Shown here in pieces: positions 51,131 to 59,861 of a stretch of 64,000 bases of DNA. The stretch covers positions 1 through 64,000 of the forward strand of contig NZ_QWVS01000011.1 in the NCBI RefSeq assembly GCF_003570725.1, read 5' to 3'. Numbering within the stretch: position 1 is the stretch's first letter; each line of letters starts with the position of its first letter. Origin of the DNA: Peribacillus asahii. Its GTDB lineage: Bacteria > Bacillota > Bacilli > Bacillales > DSM-1321. A program made the position numbers and the translations under genes. The notes under the pieces were generated by a model. It made no database searches. It saw only the letters and a list, made by a program, of their open reading frames with translations, and was not told the origin of the DNA.

Positions 51131-52483
51131 ATGACTATGTTTAAAAAAATATTGGCTAGGCTTTCTCCTGCTCAGCTTATTATTGGGTATTACTTTATTG
51201 CCGTTAGTATTTCTACAGGATTGCTTAGCCTCCCAATTGCGATTCGGCCAGAAGTGGAATATAGCTTTAGTGATGCCTTATTCACGGCAGTGAGTGCCGT
51301 TAGTGTAACGGGATTATCGGTTGTTAACGTATCGGAAGTGCTTACGGTTCCGGGTTATTTTATCTTGATGTTTGTTCTCCAATTTGGCGGAATTGGGATT
51401 ATGACGTTAGGAACCTTCTTCTGGCTTATCGTAGGCAAGAAAATCGGTTTAAAAGAACGTCAATTAATTATGGCCGATCAAAATCAGATGCAATTATCAG
51501 GTGCTGTTAAATTATTAAAACAAATTATTGAAATCTTTTTGGTGATTGAATTTATAGGTGCACTTATTCTTGGAATATGGTTTCTCAAATATGAGCCAGA
51601 CTTAGGAAGCGCGATGCTAGATGGTTTGTTTATGTCCATTAGTGCAACGACAAATGCCGGTTTTGACATTACGGGGATTTCTATGGTTCCGTATCAACAT
51701 GATTATTTTGTTCAAACAGTCGTCATGATTTTACTGATTTCGGGAGCAATTGGTTTTCCTGTTTTAATCGAATTAAGAGAATTTTTTACGTCAAGAAAAC
51801 GCACATTTAAGTTTCGATTTTCTTTGTTTACAAAGTTAACTTCCATTACATTTTTTGGACTAGTAGTTGCTGGTACTTTATTTATTTTATTAATGGAGTG
51901 GAATGGTTTCTTGCAAGATAAAAGTTGGCATGAGTATTTATTTTATTCCTTATTTATGTCTACTACAACGAGAAGTGCAGGGCTTACCACGATGGATATT
52001 ACAGCTTTTTCGGAGCCTACCTTATTACTCCTCAGTTTGCTGATGTTTATTGGTGCTTCCCCTAGTTCTGTTGGAGGGGGAATTCGGACGACGACTGTCG
52101 CCATTCTTCTTTTATTTGTATGGAACTTTGCGCGAGGTCGACGGTCGATTAAGGTGTTTGAGAGAGAGATTCATCCTGATGATATTTTTAAAGCGATGGC
52201 TGTATTCATTGTTGGTTTACTTCTCAGCATTAGCAGTATTTTTATTTTAATGATTACGGAAGATTTTACGTTAACTGCGATTGTTTTTGAAGTATGCTCT
52301 GCTTTCGGGACAGTCGGTTTGTCTTTAGGAATTACGCCTGAATTAAGTGAATTTGGGAAAGGTCTTCTGATGATTTTGATGTTTATTGGTAGAGTAGGGA
52401 TTACATCTTTATTATTCAGTGTAGGGCGTAAAGAAGTAACGGAAAATTATCATTATCCAAAAGAACGAGTGATTACAGGATAA
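51131..52483 (+). CDS. ktrD: Potassium transporter membrane subunit, KtrD/KtrB type
   Basis: A 450-residue K+ channel-like transporter of the SKT superfamily with four pore modules: SAVSVTGLS, SATTNAGFD, STTTRSAGLTT and CSAFGTVGLSLG, each with the selectivity glycine. It imports K+ with a cytosolic KtrA/KtrC gating subunit, which is not in this window. That orphan arrangement matches KtrD in Bacillus. The start may be ATG 51131 or 51137. Confidence 0.9.
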   Translation: MTMFKKILARLSPAQLIIGYYFIAVSISTGLLSLPIAIRPEVEYSFSDALFTAVSAVSVTGLSVVNVSEVLTVPGYFILMFVLQFGGIGIMTLGTFFWLIVGKKIGLKERQLIMADQNQMQLSGAVKLLKQIIEIFLVIEFIGALILGIWFLKYEPDLGSAMLDGLFMSISATTNAGFDITGISMVPYQHDYFVQTVVMILLISGAIGFPVLIELREFFTSRKRTFKFRFSLFTKLTSITFFGLVVAGTLFILLMEWNGFLQDKSWHEYLFYSLFMSTTTRSAGLTTMDITAFSEPTLLLLSLLMFIGASPSSVGGGIRTTTVAILLLFVWNFARGRRSIKVFEREIHPDDIFKAMAVFIVGLLLSISSIFILMITEDFTLTAIVFEVCSAFGTVGLSLGITPELSEFGKGLLMILMFIGRVGITSLLFSVGRKEVTENYHYPKERVITG

Positions 52484-52490
52484 GCAAAGA

Positions 52491-52526
52491 AACCCCTTTT
52501 CATCAGTCTGGATGAAAAGGGGTTTT
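52491..52526. terminator. Bidirectional terminator between ktrD and the radical SAM gene
   Basis: AACCCCTTTTCATC (52491-52504) pairs exactly with GATGAAAAGGGGTT (52511-52524) around AGTCTG. Confidence 0.85.
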
Positions 52527-52531
52527 GTTCA

Positions 52532-54274
52532 TCAATTAGTTGTATATGAATAGATGGTGGAGCCTTTTCCGCTAGGATCAAAATAAGCAACCATAACAGA
52601 GGAGTGGCGCATCATTTTACCTGTAGTTAAATACGTATTTAAATCAAATGGAAGTTCTTCAATCATTGTATGCTTACGCAAATCTTTTTCATTTAATTGC
52701 AGGGAAGCAAACTGTTCACCTAACTTTGTTGAATCTGCTAGAATTTCTTCGTATATCCAGTTACGTTCTTGCTTTTGAGAAGGTTCCCACCAAGTTTTTC
52801 GCGGTTTATACTTCTGACTGTTTAAATAGTCATATTTCATTAATCCGGTAACAAAATCTGTTTCAATCTCGTCTTTCGTCGCTAAAAATTGCTGTAAGCG
52901 ACGGAATAAGTCTTCCAATTGATGTCCGATTCGAGACCATCCTTTTTCATCCCAATACGTCCCGAACTGTTGGAAGAAATCGAATGGAGAGGGGAATGTA
53001 TTCTGAATTAAATACTCAATCGTATAGTCCATCCGGTGATCATTCCAATATTTTTCTAATACATCTTCCACTTGTTTAATACGTACAATATCATCGAACG
53101 ATAGCACATTATTACCAAGAATTTCGTAAGGGGCATGGTCGCTGTATATATAATCGTGTTCATTAGCGCGAATACGCAACCCTGTTCCGCGCAGCATTTT
53201 TAAAAAGCCTAGTTGTAGTTCCTCTGGTCTTAGTGCAAATACGTCATCAAAGGTCTTTTGGAAAGAGTAATAATCCTCTTCAGGTAAACCAGCAATTAAA
53301 TCGAGATGCTGATCAATCTTTTGCCCTTCCTTCACCATTGTCACGGTTCTTGTCAGCTTTTCAAAATTTTGTCTTCGTTGGACAAGATCATTTGTTTGAT
53401 CATTGGTGGATTGTACACCAATTTCAAAGCGGAAAAGCCCTGCTGGTGCATGGTCATTTAAGAACTGAATTACTTCCGGTCTCATAATATCGGCTGTGAT
53501 TTCAAACTGAAAAACTGTTCCTGGTCGATGCTCGTCTATTAGGAATTGGAACATTTCCATTGCATAGCTTCGGCTAATATTAAAGGTTCTGTCGACAAAC
53601 TTAATTGTTTTGGCACCGTGCTCCATTAGGTAGCGAATATCTGCTTTAATTTTCTCGCGATCAAAATAGCGGACGCCCACTTCAATAGAAGATAAACAGA
53701 ATTGACAGTTAAACGGACAGCCACGGCTCGTTTCAATATAGACGACACGTTTTGAAAGCGCCTCTCGATCTTCTTCAAAACGATACGGTGATGGTAACGT
53801 CTTTAAATCAATTTTTCCAATCTGTGGCTGAATGATTTTCTTTCCATCTTGACGGTAGGCAATTCCGCCAATTCTTTTGAAGTTTCTTTCACCGCTTAGT
53901 TCTGTTAATAATTCTTTAAAGGTTATTTCTCCTTCACCAATAACGATGAAATCCGCATCAGGAATAAGATCGAGCCATTCACTAACATCGTACGTTACTT
54001 CAGGTCCACCGAGAACGATACATAAATTTGGATTGATCTTCTTTAACATGGCTACGACTTTCATCGTTTCTTCAATATTCCAAATGTAACAGCTAAAGCC
54101 AATGACATCTGGCTTCTTCGCATGTAAGTCACCAACAATGTTCATGATAGGATCTTTAATCGTATATTCAGCTAATTGAACAGAAAAATCAGGTTCTGCA
54201 TAAGCTTTTAAATAGCGAATGGATAGAGATGTATGGATATATTTTGCATTTAATGTCGTAATAATTGTATTCAT
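52532..54274 (-). CDS. B12-binding-domain radical SAM protein (DUF4080 type)
   Basis: A 580-residue protein. Residues 1-140 form a cobalamin-binding-like Rossmann domain (lacking DxHxxG). The radical SAM core starts near 180 with SRGCPFNCQFC, the 4Fe-4S CxxxCxxC motif. The C-terminal 200 residues match the DUF4080 type. The reaction is unknown; relatives are often annotated as methyltransferases. I place the start at ATG 54274. The Shine-Dalgarno AAGGAGG is 25 bases upstream, with a small hairpin between them. Confidence 0.85.
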   Translation of the reverse strand: MNTIITTLNAKYIHTSLSIRYLKAYAEPDFSVQLAEYTIKDPIMNIVGDLHAKKPDVIGFSCYIWNIEETMKVVAMLKKINPNLCIVLGGPEVTYDVSEWLDLIPDADFIVIGEGEITFKELLTELSGERNFKRIGGIAYRQDGKKIIQPQIGKIDLKTLPSPYRFEEDREALSKRVVYIETSRGCPFNCQFCLSSIEVGVRYFDREKIKADIRYLMEHGAKTIKFVDRTFNISRSYAMEMFQFLIDEHRPGTVFQFEITADIMRPEVIQFLNDHAPAGLFRFEIGVQSTNDQTNDLVQRRQNFEKLTRTVTMVKEGQKIDQHLDLIAGLPEEDYYSFQKTFDDVFALRPEELQLGFLKMLRGTGLRIRANEHDYIYSDHAPYEILGNNVLSFDDIVRIKQVEDVLEKYWNDHRMDYTIEYLIQNTFPSPFDFFQQFGTYWDEKGWSRIGHQLEDLFRRLQQFLATKDEIETDFVTGLMKYDYLNSQKYKPRKTWWEPSQKQERNWIYEEILADSTKLGEQFASLQLNEKDLRKHTMIEELPFDLNTYLTTGKMMRHSSVMVAYFDPSGKGSTIYSYTTN

Positions 54275-54280
54275 AATTAC

Positions 54281-54305
54281 AATGCGTGTACACGCAATGC
54301 CTCCT
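54281..54305 (-). promoter_or_regulatory. Palindrome between Shine-Dalgarno and start of the radical SAM gene
   Basis: TGCGTGTACACGCA is a 14-base perfect palindrome. It lies between AAGGAGG and the ATG at 54274. If folded (TGCGT, GTAC, ACGCA) the effective spacing falls to about 11 bases. It may instead be an operator. Confidence 0.5.
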
Positions 54306-54514
54306 TCGTAAACAATCACTTGTATAAATTAAGTCACTAATCATTTATTTTAACATAGCAGCACGAGATTGAAAAATGAATCTTGCATCCTACACTCGTA
54401 CAACGAATAGTTATGTGAAATTTTATGATTAGACTTCATTAAAAAACGTTGTTTATTTTTGGCTCTTTTAAGCGGAAAATTGCATCAATGTCTATTAACA
54501 TAGCCTAATATAAA

Positions 54515-54536
54515 AAGCACCTCCGTAGAGATGCTT
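54515..54536 (-). terminator. Terminator of the acyltransferase gene
   Basis: AAGCACCTC pairs with GAGATGCTT around CGTA with one mismatch. The minus strand continues with TTTTTATA. Confidence 0.6.
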
Positions 54537-55575
54537 AATGTGTTGTTGATTCATGCTGTTTTGTTCGTTCAGCTTTGGGATGTTGCCTGAATTGTTTAAA
54601 TCGAGATAGCTTTAATTCAATCATTGGTTGAGCAAATGACCCTACAAGGTTGCTTGAAAGAATAATCGTTAATACAAACGAAATGGCAACGAGTATGATG
54701 AAATACTCTGTATTATTAAAGTAATTATGAAATTCACTTTCACGGAAGAATTTAATAAAGAAACCGTGGAGTAAATATACATAAAGAGTTTGTTTTCCCC
54801 AGTTTGTGAAAAAGTATTTTCCACGAGGAATTAACGATAAGAAACCAAATACCATAATTAAACTTAAACCATAAAAGCCAAGCCGCTTAAACATGGAAAT
54901 AATCGTTGCTTCTTCAAGTTCTGAATAAGGCTTAGAACCGAGCAACCATTTATAATTAATATCGGGATATACATAAAAACCGATGAAAACAAACAACATG
55001 ATTAAAAACGATGTCATTCGAATACTTGGTTTCGTTAGCTTCTTTAAGTTCTCTTTACTAATATGATAGCCAATTAAGAATAGTGGGAAGAACACAAATG
55101 TTCTCGATAAACTTAAATAATTGGAAATCGAATCGATATACCCGACTAATAAGGCAATAATAATTGATAAAATAATGCCTATAGAAGGGGGAAGTTTTGC
55201 GAAACCGAGTAACATAATGTTCCAGCAAAATAAGCTGATTAAAAACCATAAAGACCATTGCGGGTCAAGTAAGTCAACCGATAATGATGAACGCTGATAT
55301 AAATAATAATAGTAAACCGTATAAATCACTTGGAAGATGATATAAGGTAGAATTAATTTTTTTGTGATTTTTAAGATATATCCTTTTTCATAAAAGCCTT
55401 TAGCAAATAATCCTGATACAAGGATGAAGGCTGGCATATGAAAAGAATAGATTGTTTTATATAAGGCTTGAATAATCTCACTTTCATAAATATATGAATT
55501 AAGCAAATGTCCAAAAACAACAAAAGCTATCAAAATAAATTTTGCATTGTCAAAATAAGTATCGCGATGTCGCAT
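54535..55575 (-). CDS. Membrane acyltransferase (family 3)
   Basis: A 346-residue integral membrane protein with about ten helices. 'YFDNAKFILIAFVVFGHLLNSYI' with the N-terminal His, 'SFHMPAFILVSGLFAKG' and 'WSLWFLISLFCW' are acyltransferase-3 motifs. Such proteins O-acetylate surface polysaccharides or peptidoglycan. The substrate is unknown. It is flanked by unrelated genes, so it is probably a single-gene unit. Confidence 0.85.
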   Translation of the reverse strand: MRHRDTYFDNAKFILIAFVVFGHLLNSYIYESEIIQALYKTIYSFHMPAFILVSGLFAKGFYEKGYILKITKKLILPYIIFQVIYTVYYYYLYQRSSLSVDLLDPQWSLWFLISLFCWNIMLLGFAKLPPSIGIILSIIIALLVGYIDSISNYLSLSRTFVFFPLFLIGYHISKENLKKLTKPSIRMTSFLIMLFVFIGFYVYPDINYKWLLGSKPYSELEEATIISMFKRLGFYGLSLIMVFGFLSLIPRGKYFFTNWGKQTLYVYLLHGFFIKFFRESEFHNYFNNTEYFIILVAISFVLTIILSSNLVGSFAQPMIELKLSRFKQFRQHPKAERTKQHESTTH

Positions 55576-55971
55576 AGCCCCTCCTTAAAAGTGTAATAGA
55601 ATCCTTTTGGTAATTATTGTATTTCGGTCTGGTTTTTCACTAAATAATCATAGCTCTATCGATATGATGATGCAACTAGGAATTCTTTCATGTAGTGCTA
55701 GTATAAGAAAATCGGACGTAATGATGGTAATCTGGCTTATATTAAAGGTTAAAGGGATGCTACTAATTGACAGAATCTAGTTTATTGGTTCCTTTTAATT
55801 TATATGAAAACCTACAGAAAATGTCAAAAATTATTTCTTTGTTCGTTTGTTTGTACAGCATAAAATGAAAAGTTTTGTCTTATTTTGCGAATCTATTTAC
55901 ATATATTGTTTAATTTGTAATACTAGTTAATTATAGAGACTATAATTAATAGGGGGATCAGGCCAATTACT
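55576..55971. other. 396-base gap without a supported gene
   Basis: AT-rich spacer between the divergent acyltransferase and Spo0E-like genes. It includes TTTACA and TAATAC 16 bases apart near 55898-55925 as a weak promoter candidate. No hairpin terminator, riboswitch or ORF with a ribosome site stands out. Confidence 0.4.
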
Positions 55972-56205
55972 ATGAAGTTGAAAAAATTAAGGAGCCCGAG
56001 AGAAGTCTCGGCTGAAATAAATATAAAGAGAATAGAGATGATGGAACTGGCCCGAGTGTATGGAATGAATGGTGAGCCGACGGTTCGTTCAAGTCAAGAA
56101 TTGGATTTATTAATTAATGAATATTTGATTTTACAGCATCATTTAGCTGTGAAAGTGAAAGTAAAAGTGAAAGAGAGTTTGGTTATTGGGCATGATTGTG
56201 GGTAA
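55972..56205 (+). CDS. Spo0E-like aspartyl-phosphate phosphatase
   Basis: A 77-residue protein with helix 'EINIKRIEMMELARVYGMNG' and the Spo0E signature SSQELDLLINEY, containing the key Asp. The C-terminus has an alternating basic-hydrophobic run (VKVKVKVKESL). It probably dephosphorylates Spo0A~P. TAGGGGGA precedes ATG 55972. Confidence 0.78.
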   Translation: MKLKKLRSPREVSAEINIKRIEMMELARVYGMNGEPTVRSSQELDLLINEYLILQHHLAVKVKVKVKESLVIGHDCG

Positions 56206-56331
56206 ACCGACCTGTATACAAGGAATATAACAGGTAGACAAATTAGAAATATCTTTTGGGTAAATTTTCTCAAAAAAGGTTGCATTGTTTGGTATAATAA
56301 AAAGCATCACGATGGAACAAAGGAAGATGGT

Positions 56332-56883
56332 ATGGAGTTTATACAATTATTGAAGAATCAAGAAGTTACGCAGGCTGCTCTTTTCTCAGTTGAAGGGGAG
56401 CTAATGAATGTAATTATTAAGGATTCAAAAGAGTTTCATGCTGGGGATTCTGTTGCTTGTGTAGTTAATGATCAAAAGTTTGATACAAAAATTATAAAAA
56501 AACAACAACATAATTTATACCTATATATCCCTTGGTTTGATCAGTTAAATTTAAGGGAACGTAGAAAAGCCGTTCGTACCTGTTGTGAAATACGTGCTTA
56601 TATACAATCAGAGCAAAAAGAAATACCTGTTACTGTTTTGGATGTGAGTATTACGGGACTAGGCTTTTTTTGTGCGCGTAAGCTCTCGGCGCATAGGCCA
56701 TACAAAATATCGTTTATGATGGAGGAGACTATGAATCATCTGGAAGTAATGATTCAACATGTACAAGAAACCGAAGATGGTTTTCGTTATGGATGTCAGT
56801 TTATTAATAGTAGGGAAGGGACTTTATTTCCGATTCGACGGTATATTTTAAAACAGCAACTTACAAAGTTAGAAGACGTATAG
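56332..56883 (+). CDS. PilZ-domain c-di-GMP receptor
   Basis: A 183-residue protein. Residues 1-70 form a YcgR-like N-terminal barrel. The PilZ domain starts at the RKAVR motif (R78 and R82) and has DVSITG at 104-109, the DxSxxG that binds c-di-GMP. Such proteins brake flagella or control exopolysaccharide. AAAGGAAG supports ATG 56332. Its partner could be any of the host's diguanylate enzymes; one EAL gene is in the window. Confidence 0.88.
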   Translation: MEFIQLLKNQEVTQAALFSVEGELMNVIIKDSKEFHAGDSVACVVNDQKFDTKIIKKQQHNLYLYIPWFDQLNLRERRKAVRTCCEIRAYIQSEQKEIPVTVLDVSITGLGFFCARKLSAHRPYKISFMMEETMNHLEVMIQHVQETEDGFRYGCQFINSREGTLFPIRRYILKQQLTKLEDV

Positions 56884-56897
56884 ACGCTGCTAAAGAA

Positions 56898-56938
56898 GGC
56901 TGACCCCCTATAATCATCGAGTCAGCCATTTATTTTGT
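56898..56938. terminator. Terminator between PilZ gene and ZIP gene
   Basis: GGCTGAC (56898-56904) pairs with GTCAGCC (56921-56927), followed by ATTTATTTTG. It is located between convergent genes. Confidence 0.6.
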
Positions 56939-57670
56939 TTAGATTTCTAGTAAAAGAATCATAAAAAGTAATCCAATAATAAAGGAATATGTTGAGGATT
57001 GCTCATTCCCGTCACCGTGACTTTCAGGAATTAATTCTTTATAGATAATAAATAACATAGCTCCTGCTGCGAATGCTAAGCCGTATGGTACTAAAAAAGT
57101 AATGTAAGAGGTTAAATAATATCCTAATAAGGAAGTAACAATTTCAATCGATCCTGTTAAGGTTGCGATAATGAATGCTTTTAGCTTACTAATTTTTTGA
57201 TTAAATAGAAATAAGGCAACTAATAAGCCTTCAGGGGCATTTTGTAAGCCGATTGCAAAAGCAATTAAATTCCCTGTTTCCGAAGCTGAATCCGAAGCAT
57301 AGCTTACACCTACCGATAAACCTTCTGGGATGTTATGAAGGGTAATGGCTGTAACGATTAGCAATGCTTTCTCATCGAATTCAATTCCGCTCTTGTTATG
57401 GTCTAGATCCATATGTGGAATGTTTTTTTCAAGTAATGTTAATGTTAGCACGCCAAGGAAAATGCCAATAACAAGCTGAATGTAGCTTCCATTTGCTAAT
57501 GATTCAGGAATTAAACTCATAATGGAAGCAGCCATCATAATGCCTGCTGTAAAGGCAAGCAATGTATCTCGAAAGCGATGGCTGATTGTGTTTTTAAGAA
57601 ATAGAATCGGTAAAGCGCCGACTCCGGTTGAAAGGGCAGATAAAATGCTGCCTATTAATATTTCACTCAT
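56939..57670 (-). CDS. ZIP-family metal transporter
   Basis: A 243-residue protein with eight helices. TM4 has 'VTAITLHNIPEGLSVGVSYA' with HNIPEG, and TM5 'IGLQNAPEGLLVALFLF', the metal-binding pair of ZIP proteins. It probably imports Zn2+, Fe2+ or Mn2+. The start is ATG 57670. Confidence 0.9.
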   Translation of the reverse strand: MSEILIGSILSALSTGVGALPILFLKNTISHRFRDTLLAFTAGIMMAASIMSLIPESLANGSYIQLVIGIFLGVLTLTLLEKNIPHMDLDHNKSGIEFDEKALLIVTAITLHNIPEGLSVGVSYASDSASETGNLIAFAIGLQNAPEGLLVALFLFNQKISKLKAFIIATLTGSIEIVTSLLGYYLTSYITFLVPYGLAFAAGAMLFIIYKELIPESHGDGNEQSSTYSFIIGLLFMILLLEI

Positions 57671-57729
57671 ATCGTACTCCTTACTTCATTTAGATAATCT
57701 ATTGAAAGTATACAAAAGTTAGAAAAAGG

Positions 57730-58950
57730 TTATGCATACCATTTTTTTAATAGGTCATCTGAAGGAAGAATGATTGCTATAATACCTAAAATCGGCAGAA
57801 AACTAACGATTTTAATCATCGTAATAATCCCCATTACGTCTGCGATTGCTCCTAAAGCAACAGAGCCGACAGCTCCCATTCCAAAAGCAAATCCAACGGT
57901 TAGACCAGCCATTGTGCCAACTTTTCCAGGAAATAATTCTTGTGCGAAAATCACCGTTACAGAAAAACTTGTCATAATAATAAAGCCGATGATTAGTAAC
58001 AAGATAAAGGCTATAGTAGATGATACAAATGGTAATAGAATCGTTAATGGCGCGCTCAAAATAAAGGAATAAAGAATGATATTTTTTCGGCCGAAACGGT
58101 CAGCGAATGGCCCACCAAAAAACGTACCGATGGCTCCAGCTGCTAAAAAGGCAAAAAGAAAAAGCTGTGCTGTCTTAATCGGAAATCCATATTGCTCAAT
58201 TAAATAAAAACTATAAAAGTTGGTCATACAAGAAATATACCAAGAACGAGCAAAAATGATAAATAATACGATACTTAATGCGATGGACACTTTTTTCGTT
58301 AATGCTTTGTTGTGCGTCTGTACTGCCTTTGTCTTCGGTTTAAATTCTACCAGTTTATGTGCATACCAATTCGCAATATACAGTAATAGCATGACAGCAA
58401 GAAAGGCAATAGGTGTAAACGAAAGAGCTCCTTTTTGTCCGAATGGAACTAGTATAAGGGCTGTAATAAGTGGAGCTAATGCCTGACCGCTGTTGCCTCC
58501 TACTTGATAAATGGACTGAGCAAGTCCACGTCTTTGCCCCCCTGCCATAAAAGCAACGCGTGAGCCTTCTGGATGAAAAATAGCAGAGCCAAATCCCATT
58601 AGCAGTACCGCACATAAAATGATAGAATAAGTAGGTGCAATGGCTAGCAATGTAACTCCTATTAACGTGCTTGTCAGTCCAATGGGAAGGGCATAGGGAA
58701 TCGGTTTTTTATCTGTATAAAAACCGACGGCAGGTTGTAAGAGAGAAGACACGATGTTTAAAGTGAACGCGATCATACCTAATTGGGTATAACTAAGAGA
58801 CATCGTCTTTTCTAAAATTGGAAACATAGCTGGAACAACAGCTTGTAGTGAATCATTTAATAAATGGCATAAGCCAATGATGAGTAACACACGTAATGTC
58901 ATTTCTTGACTTTGTTTGGTTGTTTTTTGACTAGTTGTCGCCGTGTTCAT
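57730..58950 (-). CDS. MFS transporter (Fsr-like fosmidomycin resistance type)
   Basis: A 406-residue transporter. 'GLCHLLNDSLQAVVPAMFPILEKTMSLSYTQLG', 'LMGFGSAIFHPEGSRVAF' and GGPFADRFGRKN match the Fsr group of drug and precursor exporters. AGGAGC supports ATG 58950 over the longer frame. A divergent MarR gene sits 260 bases away, so it may regulate this exporter. Confidence 0.82.
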   Translation of the reverse strand: MNTATTSQKTTKQSQEMTLRVLLIIGLCHLLNDSLQAVVPAMFPILEKTMSLSYTQLGMIAFTLNIVSSLLQPAVGFYTDKKPIPYALPIGLTSTLIGVTLLAIAPTYSIILCAVLLMGFGSAIFHPEGSRVAFMAGGQRRGLAQSIYQVGGNSGQALAPLITALILVPFGQKGALSFTPIAFLAVMLLLYIANWYAHKLVEFKPKTKAVQTHNKALTKKVSIALSIVLFIIFARSWYISCMTNFYSFYLIEQYGFPIKTAQLFLFAFLAAGAIGTFFGGPFADRFGRKNIILYSFILSAPLTILLPFVSSTIAFILLLIIGFIIMTSFSVTVIFAQELFPGKVGTMAGLTVGFAFGMGAVGSVALGAIADVMGIITMIKIVSFLPILGIIAIILPSDDLLKKWYA

Positions 58951-59212
58951 GATACTTCTAGCTCCTTCATTTATGTATTTTTCTTTCCTTTTAATAAAGG
59001 AAGATGGATGATATAAAGGTTTATGCTGAATCATGGGAAGCACGTGAAGATTTATTGGTATGAATTTACTGTGCTGTTTCTTAGTATATCAAACTGTATA
59101 AAGAAACAATAGCCTAGTGTTTAATAGGTGAATTTGACAAAGAAAGAGAAATATATTACAATCATTTAAATTCGAGATATTTTAATTAAAAATATTTAAA
59201 GGTTGTGAAGTA

Positions 59213-59650
59213 ATGGAGAAAGATAGTATTCAGCGTTCTTTAAAACTGTTTATTGTGTTATCGCGAGCACATCGCTCTATCAATGATATCGTAAATAAAC
59301 ACATCGCTGAACATGGGCTAAATCCTACTGAATTTGCTGTGTTAGAATTGCTTTATCATAAAGGAGATCAACCACTGCAGCAAATAGGAGGAAAAATTTT
59401 GCTTGCGAGCGGTAGTATCACATATGTTGTGGATAAATTAGAGCAAAAAGAATATTTAATTCGTGTTGCATGTAAAGATGATCGTCGTGTTACGTTTGCA
59501 CAAATTACGGAAAAAGGAAAAGCATTTATTGAGGGGATGTTCCCTGAACACGAAAAAAGAATTGATGATATTATGAGTGCGTTGACTCCAGAAGAAAAAG
59601 AAACAGCAATTGAATTAATTAAGAAGATTGGTTATGGCGTGCAATCTTAA
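59213..59650 (+). CDS. MarR-family transcriptional regulator
   Basis: A 145-residue regulator with the winged helix 'LQQIGGKILLASGSITYVVDKLEQKEYLIRVACKDDRRVTFAQITEKG'. The DDRR motif marks the wing. The N- and C-terminal helices form the dimer. It is divergent from the Fsr-like exporter and is a good candidate for its repressor. Confidence 0.88.
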   Translation: MEKDSIQRSLKLFIVLSRAHRSINDIVNKHIAEHGLNPTEFAVLELLYHKGDQPLQQIGGKILLASGSITYVVDKLEQKEYLIRVACKDDRRVTFAQITEKGKAFIEGMFPEHEKRIDDIMSALTPEEKETAIELIKKIGYGVQS

Positions 59651-59665
59651 TAAATAGATGGACTG

Positions 59666-59698
59666 AAGAACACCTTATACAAGAGGTGTTCTTTTTGT
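59666..59698 (+). terminator. Terminator after marR-like gene
   Basis: AAGAACACCT (from 59666) pairs with AGGTGTTCTT (59684-59693), followed by TTT. Confidence 0.85.
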
Positions 59699-59861
59699 TG
59701 GATTAAACATGTTTGTTGCATAAATCTGTTATCTTACATAGATGATCTTCAACATTTTTTTAATGATAGGAGAAAAGATTTCCAATGTCGGATAATATGC
59801 TATGCTTACAGGGAGGTTATACACTAGGGGTATATATTATGAAAGAAAAGGGAGTGCGGGC

